Source: Eubacterium aggregans (lineage in GTDB: Bacteria > Bacillota > Clostridia > Eubacteriales > Eubacteriaceae). Taken from it: a stretch of DNA of 36,717 nucleotides. Below are positions 6,743 through 13,583 of the stretch, piece after piece. Each line of letters begins with the position of its first letter. The stretch's first letter is position 1. The notes beneath the pieces are model-generated. The model did not search any database. It saw nothing but the letters and a program-made list of their open reading frames with translations, and was not told where the DNA came from. The position numbers were made by a program, and so were the translations under genes. The stretch covers positions 1 through 36,717 of the forward strand of contig NZ_FNRK01000024.1 in assembly GCF_900107815.1 (NCBI RefSeq), written 5' to 3'.

Positions 6743-8105
6743 GTTTTGTAAAAATTATTCTCTGGAGATCCTCTTTATCCTCTTTATCTTTACAATTTAT
6801 ATGTGCTGGGCCATTCTCATCCCCTACAATCAGGCGCCAGATGAGCAAATGCGATATCTGATTCCCAAGTTTATTTTTAAACATGGCACCTTGCCTTTGG
6901 GGGATAATCCCGAAATTGTAAATCGGACCTGGGGGCAATCTTATGCCTATCAGCCCATTCTAGCCTATCAAATTGCCGCTGTTGGCATGAAAATTGGCGC
7001 TTTCTTTGGAATGCCGGAAAATAGTCTGTATCTGTCTGCCCGGGTGTGCAATGTCTTATTCGGGACAGGGACGGCAATTCTGGCCCTGGCCATTGGATGC
7101 CGGGCTTTTCCTGGAAAATATAAATTCCTTTTCCCGGTTTTGCTCTGTCTTTGGCCGGAGGTTATCTTTATCAATGCCTATGTGAATAATGATGCCCTTG
7201 CCTTTTTCTCGGCAACGCTTATTTTTTATGCCTGGATTCTGGGGCATCAGCGCGAGTGGGACCTAAAAAGCTGTATTGTTCTTGCCCTTGGGTTATCCCT
7301 TTGCTTTTTATCCTATTACAATGCCTATGGATTCATTTTTTGTTCGGCTTTTTTATACGCCGCCGAGTATTATCTGAATCGGAAAAGATGGTCGCTCAAA
7401 AGATTCCTGGGCTATGGATTGATGATTGTCGGAATCTGTGCGGTTTTGGCCGGCTGGTGGTTTGTCCGCAGTGCCATTCTTTATGACGGAGACTTTTTGG
7501 GGCTTGCAGCCAGTAATGCTTTGGCCGAGAAGCTGGCCCAGCCCGCCTTTAAGCCATCAACCCATATGACCCCACAAAATCAGGGGTATTCCTTATTACA
7601 GATGTTGATTGGTCCCATTACGCTTGGTGGTCATCTATCAAGGGGGTGGCTGTTTAATAGTGTTATCAGTATTATTGGTGTTTTCGGAAACGCGAGCATT
7701 GCGATGTCGATAGTGTCCTATCTACTCATGGGGGGGATGGTCCTGGGCGGATTGATTTGTGCTTTTTTTTGTTGGTGGTTCACCAAGCGCAAGGTAATGG
7801 TGAGTTATGATTGGATCTGGGGGATAGCATTATTTCTGGCAATCCTGATCCCTGTATCCATTGGAATATACTACTCTTACACCAGTGATTATCAGCCCCA
7901 AGGGCGTTATATTATTACTCTGCTGATTCCACTGCTCTATCTGATTACTTGGGGATACATTTGGTTTCAGGAATGGATTAATGAGAAATCGATGTTTTTA
8001 CGAAAGCATTGTCAGGTGCCAGTACAAGAAGGTCTGATGGGGATGGTGTCCTGTGTATCTTTTGTGGCATTGTGTGGCACACTGTTTAATTATTATCATG
8101 GATAA
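6726..8105 (+). CDS. DUF2142-like GT-C membrane glycosyltransferase
   Basis: The 459-aa polytopic membrane protein has about ten to twelve helices. After the first helix, the external loop carries NQAPDEQMRY (Asp39-Glu40), resembling the acidic P-DE motif of DUF2142 and other GT-C transferases. Near the end, QGRYIITLLIPLLYL matches the usual GRY-plus-helix signature of the family. GT-C enzymes take a polyprenyl-phosphate sugar on the outer membrane face and pass it to an acceptor. In this operon it would play the part that ArnT plays in the arn pathway or YfhO in three-component systems. GGAGGGAC at 6714-6721 precedes the ATG. The acceptor (wall teichoic acid, lipoteichoic acid, wall polysaccharide or protein) cannot be read from sequence. 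No terminator is seen before ilvE. Confidence 0.7.
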   Translation: MTQITRFCKNYSLEILFILFIFTIYMCWAILIPYNQAPDEQMRYLIPKFIFKHGTLPLGDNPEIVNRTWGQSYAYQPILAYQIAAVGMKIGAFFGMPENSLYLSARVCNVLFGTGTAILALAIGCRAFPGKYKFLFPVLLCLWPEVIFINAYVNNDALAFFSATLIFYAWILGHQREWDLKSCIVLALGLSLCFLSYYNAYGFIFCSAFLYAAEYYLNRKRWSLKRFLGYGLMIVGICAVLAGWWFVRSAILYDGDFLGLAASNALAEKLAQPAFKPSTHMTPQNQGYSLLQMLIGPITLGGHLSRGWLFNSVISIIGVFGNASIAMSIVSYLLMGGMVLGGLICAFFCWWFTKRKVMVSYDWIWGIALFLAILIPVSIGIYYSYTSDYQPQGRYIITLLIPLLYLITWGYIWFQEWINEKSMFLRKHCQVPVQEGLMGMVSCVSFVALCGTLFNYYHG

Positions 8106-8130
8106 GGAATAGAAAATTTTAGATTACCTC

Positions 8131-8160
8131 TTGTGTATTGTATACAATAATTGTTATACT
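8131..8160 (+). promoter_or_regulatory. Promoter of ilvE
   Basis: TTGTGT at 8131-8136 and TATACT at 8155-8160 are separated by 18 bp. They lie about 30 bp upstream of the ribosome binding site. Confidence 0.6.
8136..8149. promoter_or_regulatory. Perfect 14-bp palindrome in the ilvE promoter (putative operator)
   Basis: TATTGTATACAATA reads the same on both strands and sits between the -35 and -10 hexamers, the classic position for a repressor site. The TTGTATACAA core resembles sites of GntR-type repressors. No regulator gene is next to it. Confidence 0.5.
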
Positions 8161-8193
8161 TATAAGAAGATATTAAGATTGGAGTGGAGAACA

Positions 8194-9258
8194 ATGGAAA
8201 TAAAGGTTATCAAAACAGAGAATCCGAAAAAAAAGCCCGATGAAGGGAACCTTCCCTTTGGAACATGCTTTACGGATCATATGTTTACAATGGAGTATAC
8301 CGAAGGCCTGGGGTGGCACGACGCTCAAATCCTTCCCTATGGCCCTATCGCCCTTGAACCGGCCTGTAGTGTGTTTCACTATGCTCAGGAAGTCTTTGAG
8401 GGGCTAAAGGCCTATAAAACAGAGGATGGCAGCATTCAATTATTTCGCCCGACAGAAAATCTGGCGCGGATGAATCGGTCAAACGAACGGATGTGTATCC
8501 CTCAGATTGATGAGGCCTTTGTGTTGGATGCCCTGAAGCAGCTCGTTGCGCTGGAACAGGATTGGATCCCGACGGCACCTGGGACGTCCTTGTATATTCG
8601 CCCCTTTGTCTTTGCTACAGATCCCTATATTGGGGTACGTGTAAGTCAGACTTATAAATTCTTTATCATCCTATGTCCTGTGGGAGCTTACTACGAAACG
8701 GGCCTGAAGCCGGCGATGATGCATATTGAAAAGGTTTATGCCAGAACCGTGGTTGGTGGTACGGGAGAAGCTAAATGCGGGGGGAATTACGCTGGCAGCC
8801 TAGCTGCCAGTGCTAAAGCCCATGAAGCAGGCTACGAAGAAACACTGTGGCTGGACGGCGCGACCCGCCAGAATATTGAAGAGGTGGGATCGTGTAATGT
8901 GATGTTTAAAATTGATGGAAAATTTGTGACTCCAAAACTGACGGGCACTATTCTTCCAGGGATTACCCGCAAAAGCATCATTGAGCTTCTTAAAAGCTGG
9001 GGAGAAACTGTTGAGGAACGGATCATTTCCATTAAAGAGTTTGTCGAATTGTACCATCAGGGTAAGGTAGAGGAAGTTTTCGGCATGGGAACTGCGGCCG
9101 TAGTATCACCCATTGGCAGATTAAACTATGAGGGTGAAGATATGATTTTCAACAATGACGAAATTGGAGAATCGGCTCAAAAAATCTACGATACCCTCTG
9201 TGGGATTCAACGTGGCACCGAGGACGATACCTTTGGATGGATTGTTAAAGTTTGCTAA
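8194..9258 (+). CDS. ilvE: Branched-chain amino acid aminotransferase
   Basis: This class IV PLP aminotransferase interconverts Leu, Ile and Val with their 2-oxo acids using glutamate. The 354-aa product carries FHYAQEVFEGLKAYK, the substrate-loop region TSLYIRPFVFATDP, GEAKCGGNYAGSL with candidate Schiff-base Lys194, and EEVGSCNVMF. It matches the fold type IV BCAT2-type enzymes in length. The ATG has GGAGTGGAG 4-12 nt upstream. An in-frame upstream ATG-like extension (8131) would overlap its own promoter and is rejected. It is followed by a tRNA cluster without a clear terminator, apart from the stem at 9296-9313. Confidence 0.92.
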   Translation: MEIKVIKTENPKKKPDEGNLPFGTCFTDHMFTMEYTEGLGWHDAQILPYGPIALEPACSVFHYAQEVFEGLKAYKTEDGSIQLFRPTENLARMNRSNERMCIPQIDEAFVLDALKQLVALEQDWIPTAPGTSLYIRPFVFATDPYIGVRVSQTYKFFIILCPVGAYYETGLKPAMMHIEKVYARTVVGGTGEAKCGGNYAGSLAASAKAHEAGYEETLWLDGATRQNIEEVGSCNVMFKIDGKFVTPKLTGTILPGITRKSIIELLKSWGETVEERIISIKEFVELYHQGKVEEVFGMGTAAVVSPIGRLNYEGEDMIFNNDEIGESAQKIYDTLCGIQRGTEDDTFGWIVKVC

Positions 9259-9291
9259 ATCAACTAAAAAATGATTGATGTGAAAAAGCTA

Positions 9292-9320
9292 TTGACAGGG
9301 GCGAAAGCCCCTGTTATAAT
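9292..9320 (+). promoter_or_regulatory. Consensus extended -10 promoter of tRNA-Ser(UGA), with a hairpin-forming spacer
   Basis: TTGACA (9292-9297) and TATAAT (9315-9320) are both perfect, spaced 17 bp, with an additional TG before the -10. The spacer holds an inverted repeat CAGGGGC-GAAA-GCCCCTG (9296-9313), a 7-bp stem with a GNRA tetraloop. Confidence 0.9.
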
Positions 9321-9336
9321 AAATATCGCGTCACAT

Positions 9337-9425
9337 CGAGAGGTACCGAAGCGGTCATAACGGGGCGGTCTTGAAAACCGTTAGGGTGCAAGCCCACGTG
9401 GGTTCGAATCCCACCCTCTCGGCCA
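9337..9425 (+). tRNA. tRNA-Ser (anticodon UGA)
   Basis: The acceptor arms CGAGAGG (9337-9343) and CCTCTCG (9415-9421) pair. The anticodon loop CTTGAAA gives UGA, and the long variable arm and the T-arm GTGGGTTCGAATCCCAC identify a class II serine tRNA. The discriminator is G and the CCA end (9423-9425) is encoded. Confidence 0.96.
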
Positions 9426-9427
9426 GA
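9407..9427 (+). repeat. 21-bp direct repeat, copy 1 (3' end of tRNA-Ser)
   Basis: The last 19 bases of tRNA-Ser(UGA) including CCA, plus two bases beyond it, recur exactly at 9594-9614, 187 bp downstream. Confidence 0.9.
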
Positions 9428-9444
9428 ATTTGTATGAGATTTCT

Positions 9445-9614
9445 AATAGGACAAATGCTGAGTTGTGAGGTCCAGATTAATTGGATTCGACCCCAGTGTG
9501 GGTCTGAGCCGTGAAGAAAACAATTGTGAATTGTTTTTAGGCGAATCCGTGAGGCGTATCAGCCGAAACGGGGTGATTACCGAAGGTAAGCACAATCCCA
9601 CCCTCTCGGCCAGA
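9445..9614 (+). ncRNA. Candidate structured non-coding RNA between two tRNA-Ser genes
   Basis: No convincing ORF lies here, but the sequence holds a dense set of nested complementary segments. These are GGAC 9449-9452 with GTCC 9470-9473; GCTGA 9457-9461 with TCAGC 9559-9563; GGATTCG 9483-9489 with CGAATCC 9542-9548; GACCC 9489-9493 with GGGTC 9500-9504; GCC 9508-9510 with GGC 9540-9542; AAAACAATT 9517-9525 with AATTGTTTT 9529-9537; and GTGATTACC 9573-9581 with GGTAAGCAC 9585-9593 (one mismatch). Together they suggest a multi-branched RNA with a long-range closing helix. It has no clear promoter of its own, so it is probably co-transcribed from the strong promoter of tRNA-Ser(UGA). Its 3' end is a copy of that tRNA's 3' end. 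A raiA-motif-like RNA is one named class to test; I cannot confirm it. Confidence 0.55.
9594..9614 (+). repeat. 21-bp direct repeat, copy 2 (duplicated tRNA 3' end)
   Basis: This is an exact copy of 9407-9427. The partner half of the T-arm and the 5' acceptor strand are absent, so it is not a tRNA. It could be a duplication scar, an att-like remnant or the real 3' end of the structured RNA. Confidence 0.85.
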
Positions 9615-9620
9615 TTTCCT

Positions 9621-9649
9621 TTGACCGATATTATGGAATCTGTTATAAT
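9621..9649 (+). promoter_or_regulatory. Promoter of tRNA-Ser(GCU)
   Basis: TTGACC (9621-9626) and TATAAT (9644-9649) are separated by 17 bp, with TG before the -10 (extended -10). Confidence 0.85.
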
Positions 9650-9700
9650 AAAGAAACAAGATGAACCATTCGAAATAGCAAGAATGGGGATTGTATTGAT

Positions 9701-9792
9701 GGAGAAGTACTCAAGTGGCTATAAGAGGTGCCCCTGCTAAGGGTATAGGCCGTTAACGCGGTGCGTGGGTTCAAATCCCACCTTCTCCGCCA
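9701..9792 (+). tRNA. tRNA-Ser (anticodon GCU)
   Basis: GGAGAAG (9701-9707) pairs with CTTCTCC (9782-9788). The anticodon loop CTGCTAA gives GCU. A long variable arm, the T-arm GTGGGTTCAAATCCCAC, discriminator G and encoded CCA (9790-9792) complete a class II serine tRNA. Confidence 0.96.
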
Positions 9793-9800
9793 TCGCCTTA

Positions 9801-9838
9801 AACACTGGGTTTCAATTGAATTGAAGCTCAGTTTTTTT
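9801..9838 (+). terminator. Terminator of tRNA-Ser(GCU)
   Basis: An imperfect stem between AACACTGGGTTTCAATT and the following AATTGAAGCTCAGT is followed by seven T. Confidence 0.85.
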
Positions 9839-9917
9839 ATGCAAGAGACTCTCAATAAAAAACGAATTTATTAGAGAGAAAAAAGATGATTAGATAAAAT
9901 AGAAAAATTATCACACG

Positions 9918-9949
9918 AAGCGCAGAAGGTAGGACTCTGTGCTTTTTTA
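9918..9949 (+). terminator. Second terminator-like hairpin before the comG-like operon
   Basis: AAGCGCAGA and TCTGTGCTT form a 9-bp stem (one G-U) followed by a T run. No gene lies between it and the previous terminator, so it may be a back-up terminator. The rest of 9839-10016 shows nothing else I can name. Confidence 0.7.
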
Positions 9950-10016
9950 TTGTTCAGAAGCATTTTAATTGAAATGTGAGGGATAACAACGATTAGGTGT
10001 CATTCAATGAAAACGC

Positions 10017-10045
10017 TTGACTAAAAGAGAAAATTGTTTTACACT
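10017..10045 (+). promoter_or_regulatory. Promoter of the comG-like pilus operon
   Basis: TTGACT (10017-10022) and TACACT (10040-10045) are spaced 17 bp, about 35 bp upstream of the first start codon. No K-box for ComK was recognised. Confidence 0.7.
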
Positions 10046-10081
10046 TTCCTTAAGTTACAGGAGTATTTAAAGGGGAATGAA

Positions 10082-11263
10082 ATGGAAAAGAAAATATGGC
10101 AGTCCAATCTGACTAAAAATCCAAAGGATGCAGATGATTATTATATCAAGCGTGTGGATGCCATTATAGAAAATGCCGTGTATCGAAGGGCTTCAGACAT
10201 CCATCTGGAGCCCTTTTCTGTTGATCGGATGCGGATTCGATACCGTATCGATGGAAAATTATGTGTAGTAGAAGAAGAGCCGTATCAATTTTTTGATAGA
10301 TTGATTACGCGTATAAAGATCCTTTCAAAGTTGAATATTACGGAGTCTCGTTTACCCCAGGACGGTGCATTTCAGCACTGCTTTGGGGAGAAGCGGATTG
10401 ATATTCGCGTCTCTACGATGCCAACAGAATATGGTGAAAACCTTGTTTTGCGCCTTTTGGGGTGTATGGACGGTCTGAATACACTTTCGGGGATTGGAAT
10501 GCTGGGGGAGGATCAGCAGAGGTTACAGCGGATGCTGACTCATCAGTCTGGCCTCATTCTCTTCAATGGGATGACGGGGAGTGGGAAGACAACCACCTTA
10601 TACGCGGTAATGTCACAGCTTAATGATTCGGGCGTTCATATGTTATCTATTGAAGATCCTGTGGAGATGAATATCCCGGGGGTTACTCAAATCCCGGTTA
10701 ATCCGGAAATCGGCTTGACAATTCACGAAGTCCTTAAGTCGGTACTGCGTCAGGACCCGGATATTATTTGTGTTGGGGAGATTCGGGATGATGCTGTAGC
10801 CATGACTGCGGTGCGGGCAGCCTTAACGGGGCATTTGGTGCTGGCGACACTCCATACCATGGATGCTTGGTCCTCCCGGGAACGGTTACTTGATATGGGG
10901 GTTCCAGAGTATTTAATTCGGGCAGTGCTTCGGGGAGCGGTGTCCCAGCGCCTTTTAAGACGGCTGTGTCCTCACTGTAAGGAGGCCTATTTGGCATCAG
11001 AAAAGGAGTGCCACTACCTCAAGGGGAAAGGACCCTTGTCTTTGTATCGGGCAAAGGGGTGTGCGTGCTGTGGAGGGTCAGGCTATTTGGGACGCATTGG
11101 GATTTTTGAATTGCTGGTAATTGATCCGAGTTTTTGGAAGATTGGAGAAGACTGTCAAGGAGGTGTACCTGGGGGACAAGGCATCCTTCGAAAGGCGGCC
11201 CGATCATTGATTATTCAAGGAGTCACCTCCCTGGAAGAGGGGGTGCGTTGCATTGCCGGATGA
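10082..11263 (+). CDS. comGA: ComGA/PilB-like type IV pilus assembly ATPase
   Basis: This is the hexameric cytoplasmic motor that powers assembly of a type IV-like (pseudo)pilus. The 393-aa product lacks the long N-terminal domain of PilB/GspE, as ComGA does. It shows ASDIHLEP (about 37-44), Walker A GMTGSGKTTT (163-172), the Asp box IEDPVE (190-195), Walker B DIICVGEIRD (227-236) and the His box HLVLATLHT (251-259). A C-terminal cysteine cluster (Cys296, 299, then Cys327, 329, 330) resembles the zinc-binding tetracysteine of GspE/PilB. GGGG 7 nt before the ATG supports the start. The 3' end overlaps the next gene by 11 bp. It leads a seven-gene operon with the order of comGA-comGG. No retraction ATPase PilT is present here. 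Confidence 0.88.
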   Translation: MEKKIWQSNLTKNPKDADDYYIKRVDAIIENAVYRRASDIHLEPFSVDRMRIRYRIDGKLCVVEEEPYQFFDRLITRIKILSKLNITESRLPQDGAFQHCFGEKRIDIRVSTMPTEYGENLVLRLLGCMDGLNTLSGIGMLGEDQQRLQRMLTHQSGLILFNGMTGSGKTTTLYAVMSQLNDSGVHMLSIEDPVEMNIPGVTQIPVNPEIGLTIHEVLKSVLRQDPDIICVGEIRDDAVAMTAVRAALTGHLVLATLHTMDAWSSRERLLDMGVPEYLIRAVLRGAVSQRLLRRLCPHCKEAYLASEKECHYLKGKGPLSLYRAKGCACCGGSGYLGRIGIFELLVIDPSFWKIGEDCQGGVPGGQGILRKAARSLIIQGVTSLEEGVRCIAG

Positions 11264-12332
11264 AGGGTATGCGAAGGTCTTTTGGTCCCACACCTCTTCT
11301 CGTGCCCTTGGGCTTTTTTGTCAGCAGCTACAAATGCTTTTAGGAGCCGGGATTGTACCGGTGGATGCCTTTAACATACTGGCAGCAGAACGGAGGGGCC
11401 GCCAATTAGGAGAAGATGCAAGGCAGGTAGCAGATAGAATACGCCAGGGAAATAGTTTGTCCGCCAGTGTGGCCTTTAGCCCCAAAAGCTTTCCGCCACT
11501 AGTTACAAATATGCTAAAGGCAGCAGAGCGTGGCGGTGGTTTAGATCGTGTTTTACAGGGGCTGACCGATTATTATGATAACCAGGCGGACCTCAAAAGC
11601 CGATTAATTCAGGCGTTGATTTATCCTATTATTGTCATTGTTGTAGCAGTGGCGGTGGGGGTTTTTCTGCTGACTACTGTTTTCCCGGCGATTATCGGGA
11701 CGATTGTCTCACTGGATGGGGAGGTCCCGACACCAACCCGAATGCTTCTGGGGATGAGTGAATTTGTCTCCGGGGGATGGCCTGTTTTAATCTTATTAAT
11801 GGGCGCTTTAGTGGGTGGCATCCTTGCCGCTCGTCACCACGAAGGTTTTGGGTTTTGGTGGGATCGATGGGTGCTTAAGCTTCCTGTTATCGGGCGGCTG
11901 ATCTATTATATGCAGGGTCTTCGGTTGGCAGAGTCCCTTGGGATTCTCTTAGGTAATGGGGTGGATATGTTAAGCAGCCTGGATACAGTGGGAGAGGTCC
12001 TGACCAATCGTCTTTTTAAAGCAGAGATCCAAGGGGTTAAGGAAAAGGTTCGACGGGGGTATTCCCTGGGGCAATGTTTTGATGAATCCTCACTGTTTAG
12101 GGGAGCTCTCTGTCAAATGGTGGCAGTGGGGGAACGCGCGGGTACTCTGGAGGAATCCCTTTATCGGGCGGCAGATTATTATACACAGGAGTCCAAACGC
12201 TGGATGAAGAATTTATCCACGGCGTTAGAGCCCGCCCTTATTTTATGCGTCGGGCTAATGGTGATGTTTTTTGCGGTTTCACTCATGGCTCCGATTTATC
12301 AGGTGTATGAAGGCTACTTGGAGTTCATGTAA
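11253..12332 (+). CDS. comGB: ComGB/PilC-like inner-membrane platform protein
   Basis: This T2SS/T4P membrane platform anchors the assembly ATPase and receives pilins. The 359-aa product has the two repeated T2SS-F cytoplasmic domains: one at about 15-125 with LLGAGIVPVDAFNIL and KAAERGGGLDRVL, and a second at about 200-325 with LAESLGILLGNGVDML and VGERAGTLEESL. Membrane helices lie near 125-150, 178-198 and 330-352. The start is a TTG at 11253 after GGAAGAGGGGG, since no ATG or GTG lies in frame before the conserved region; it overlaps comGA by 11 bp. Confidence 0.88.
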   Translation: MPDEGYAKVFWSHTSSRALGLFCQQLQMLLGAGIVPVDAFNILAAERRGRQLGEDARQVADRIRQGNSLSASVAFSPKSFPPLVTNMLKAAERGGGLDRVLQGLTDYYDNQADLKSRLIQALIYPIIVIVVAVAVGVFLLTTVFPAIIGTIVSLDGEVPTPTRMLLGMSEFVSGGWPVLILLMGALVGGILAARHHEGFGFWWDRWVLKLPVIGRLIYYMQGLRLAESLGILLGNGVDMLSSLDTVGEVLTNRLFKAEIQGVKEKVRRGYSLGQCFDESSLFRGALCQMVAVGERAGTLEESLYRAADYYTQESKRWMKNLSTALEPALILCVGLMVMFFAVSLMAPIYQVYEGYLEFM

Positions 12333-12374
12333 ACAAGTGGTGTGTTCATAAATCAACAGGTAGGAGGGAATATA

Positions 12375-12764
12375 ATGAAAAGTGTTCAAGGTGTTTTAAG
12401 GGAAAAGGGTGGATTCACCCTGGCCGAATTGGTGGTTGTACTGGCCATTATTGGGCTGTTGGCCGGGATTGCGGTACCGGTTTACAGCAAGGCCCTAGGC
12501 GCTGCTCAGCAGAAAACGGATGAAACCAATGCCGCCATGGTGGAAAGTGCGGTACAGGTGTATGTGGCGGATACGGGGATGATGCCAAGTGTCGCAGCTA
12601 CAAGTGGGACAAAAGAGGCTTTTGATGAAGTGGTGACAGTGTTATCAGGGGTTGGGTACTTAAATGTGTCCTCTATTACGTCGAAGAACAATAATGTTTT
12701 TGAATATAATAGCACAACGGGGAAAGTAAGCGTCAAAGTTGTTGTAGCACCAACTCCGACCTGA
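12375..12764 (+). CDS. comGC: ComGC-like major prepilin
   Basis: This is a type IV prepilin-like subunit, probably the main building block of the pseudopilus. The 129-aa product has a 13-residue basic leader ending in GG and a class III cleavage site G13/F14. The hydrophobic segment FTLAELVVVLAIIGLLAGIAV follows, with Glu at mature position 5 (Glu18). The C-terminal region is short, with Thr/Val-rich strands and no Cys pair. TAGGAGGGA lies before the ATG, the strongest ribosome site of the operon, which fits a highly made subunit. The prepilin peptidase that would process it is not in the window. Confidence 0.85.
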   Translation: MKSVQGVLREKGGFTLAELVVVLAIIGLLAGIAVPVYSKALGAAQQKTDETNAAMVESAVQVYVADTGMMPSVAATSGTKEAFDEVVTVLSGVGYLNVSSITSKNNNVFEYNSTTGKVSVKVVVAPTPT

Positions 12765-13231
12765 TGCAAATGAGGTATAACAACTGCTTTGGCTATACCC
12801 TCTCAGAAGTCATCGTCACCCTATCCATCCTATCCCTTTTAACGATCGGGACGGTGGGGGTAGGCATGGGGGCATGGAAGCATCTTGAAGATCAGCAGTT
12901 TGAGGCGGAGTGTGAGTTGTTACTCAAAGAAATATTAGCCACTAAAGAGATGGGGATGATGTCTGGAGATGGAAAAGGGGCGGCGGTTACGCTATATGCG
13001 AATAAAGTATATTTAGGCACCTATGAAAATGGGATGTTTATGCAGCGATCAAAGGTCTTTAAACATCTGACTATAAAAGTAGCCGATGCGGTTAAAATTG
13101 TCTTTACTCCCGATGGTACCAACAGTATCTCCAATTCCTATTGGCTCAAGGGAAATGGAGGACAAAGCCGTTATCTGGTGGTGCAGCCTGGTGGCGGAAG
13201 GATATATTTGTCTGATGAAAAGCCAAGGTAG
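12764..13231 (+). CDS. comGD: ComGD-like minor pseudopilin
   Basis: The 155-aa protein has a short leader and the prepilin N-terminus G10/YTLSEVIVTLSILSL, with Glu at mature position 5 (Glu15). A soluble beta-rich domain ends in RYLVVQPGGGRIYL. The ATG overlaps the comGC stop (TGATG); an ATG two codons later is possible. It should be a minor or priming pseudopilin of the same filament. The assignment to ComGD rests on position and class III signal rather than on overall similarity. Confidence 0.75.
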   Translation: MQMRYNNCFGYTLSEVIVTLSILSLLTIGTVGVGMGAWKHLEDQQFEAECELLLKEILATKEMGMMSGDGKGAAVTLYANKVYLGTYENGMFMQRSKVFKHLTIKVADAVKIVFTPDGTNSISNSYWLKGNGGQSRYLVVQPGGGRIYLSDEKPR

Positions 13232-13583
13232 GAAGGGGAGTACTTTAGTAGAGGCAGTGGTCGCCTTAGGGATTTTATGCTGTGTCATAACGGTACTATT
13301 AGCGTTCACGGGGGTACTGCTGGCCGGACGACGGGCAGGCCAAACCGTGATCCAGGAGGGAATTCAGCTCAACACCATTCGGGATGAGTCAGCCAAGGCC
13401 CTCCAGGAGCTAGGCACTGGCGATGAAGCGGTCATTATTACCACCATTGGAACGGTGGTTGGCCGATATCCACCCTGGATCTATCGGGTAGAAGGGGTCG
13501 ATCGCGGACTTGTCACCGTCGTATTTATCTACCCCCATGAGGGAGGGGAGCACTGTTATCGTGGGAAAATATTCATCGATTAG
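13215..13583 (+). CDS. comGE: ComGE/PilV-like minor pseudopilin
   Basis: The 122-aa protein starts at an ATG overlapping the previous gene by 17 bp. The N-terminus MKSQGRKG/STLVEAVVALGIL is a class III prepilin signal with Glu at mature position 5 (Glu13), like GspI/PilV/ComGE. The remainder is a short soluble domain. The nearest GGAAGG is rather far (about 13 nt), so translational coupling is probable. Confidence 0.72.
   Translation: MKSQGRKGSTLVEAVVALGILCCVITVLLAFTGVLLAGRRAGQTVIQEGIQLNTIRDESAKALQELGTGDEAVIITTIGTVVGRYPPWIYRVEGVDRGLVTVVFIYPHEGGEHCYRGKIFID

Noticed and set aside
8131-8193. N-terminal extension of IlvE
   Set aside because: The extension overlaps the -35, -10 and expected transcription start; GGAGTGGAG supports the ATG at 8194.
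9465-9740. 91-codon ORF across the structured RNA and into tRNA-Ser(GCU)
   Set aside because: It runs through a tRNA gene and a promoter, begins without a ribosome site, and the region is better explained by base pairing.
9643-9855. 70-aa ORF on the - strand containing RRRWDLNPRTA
   Set aside because: It is the reverse reading of tRNA-Ser(GCU) and its flanks, a well-known kind of false protein from tRNA genes.
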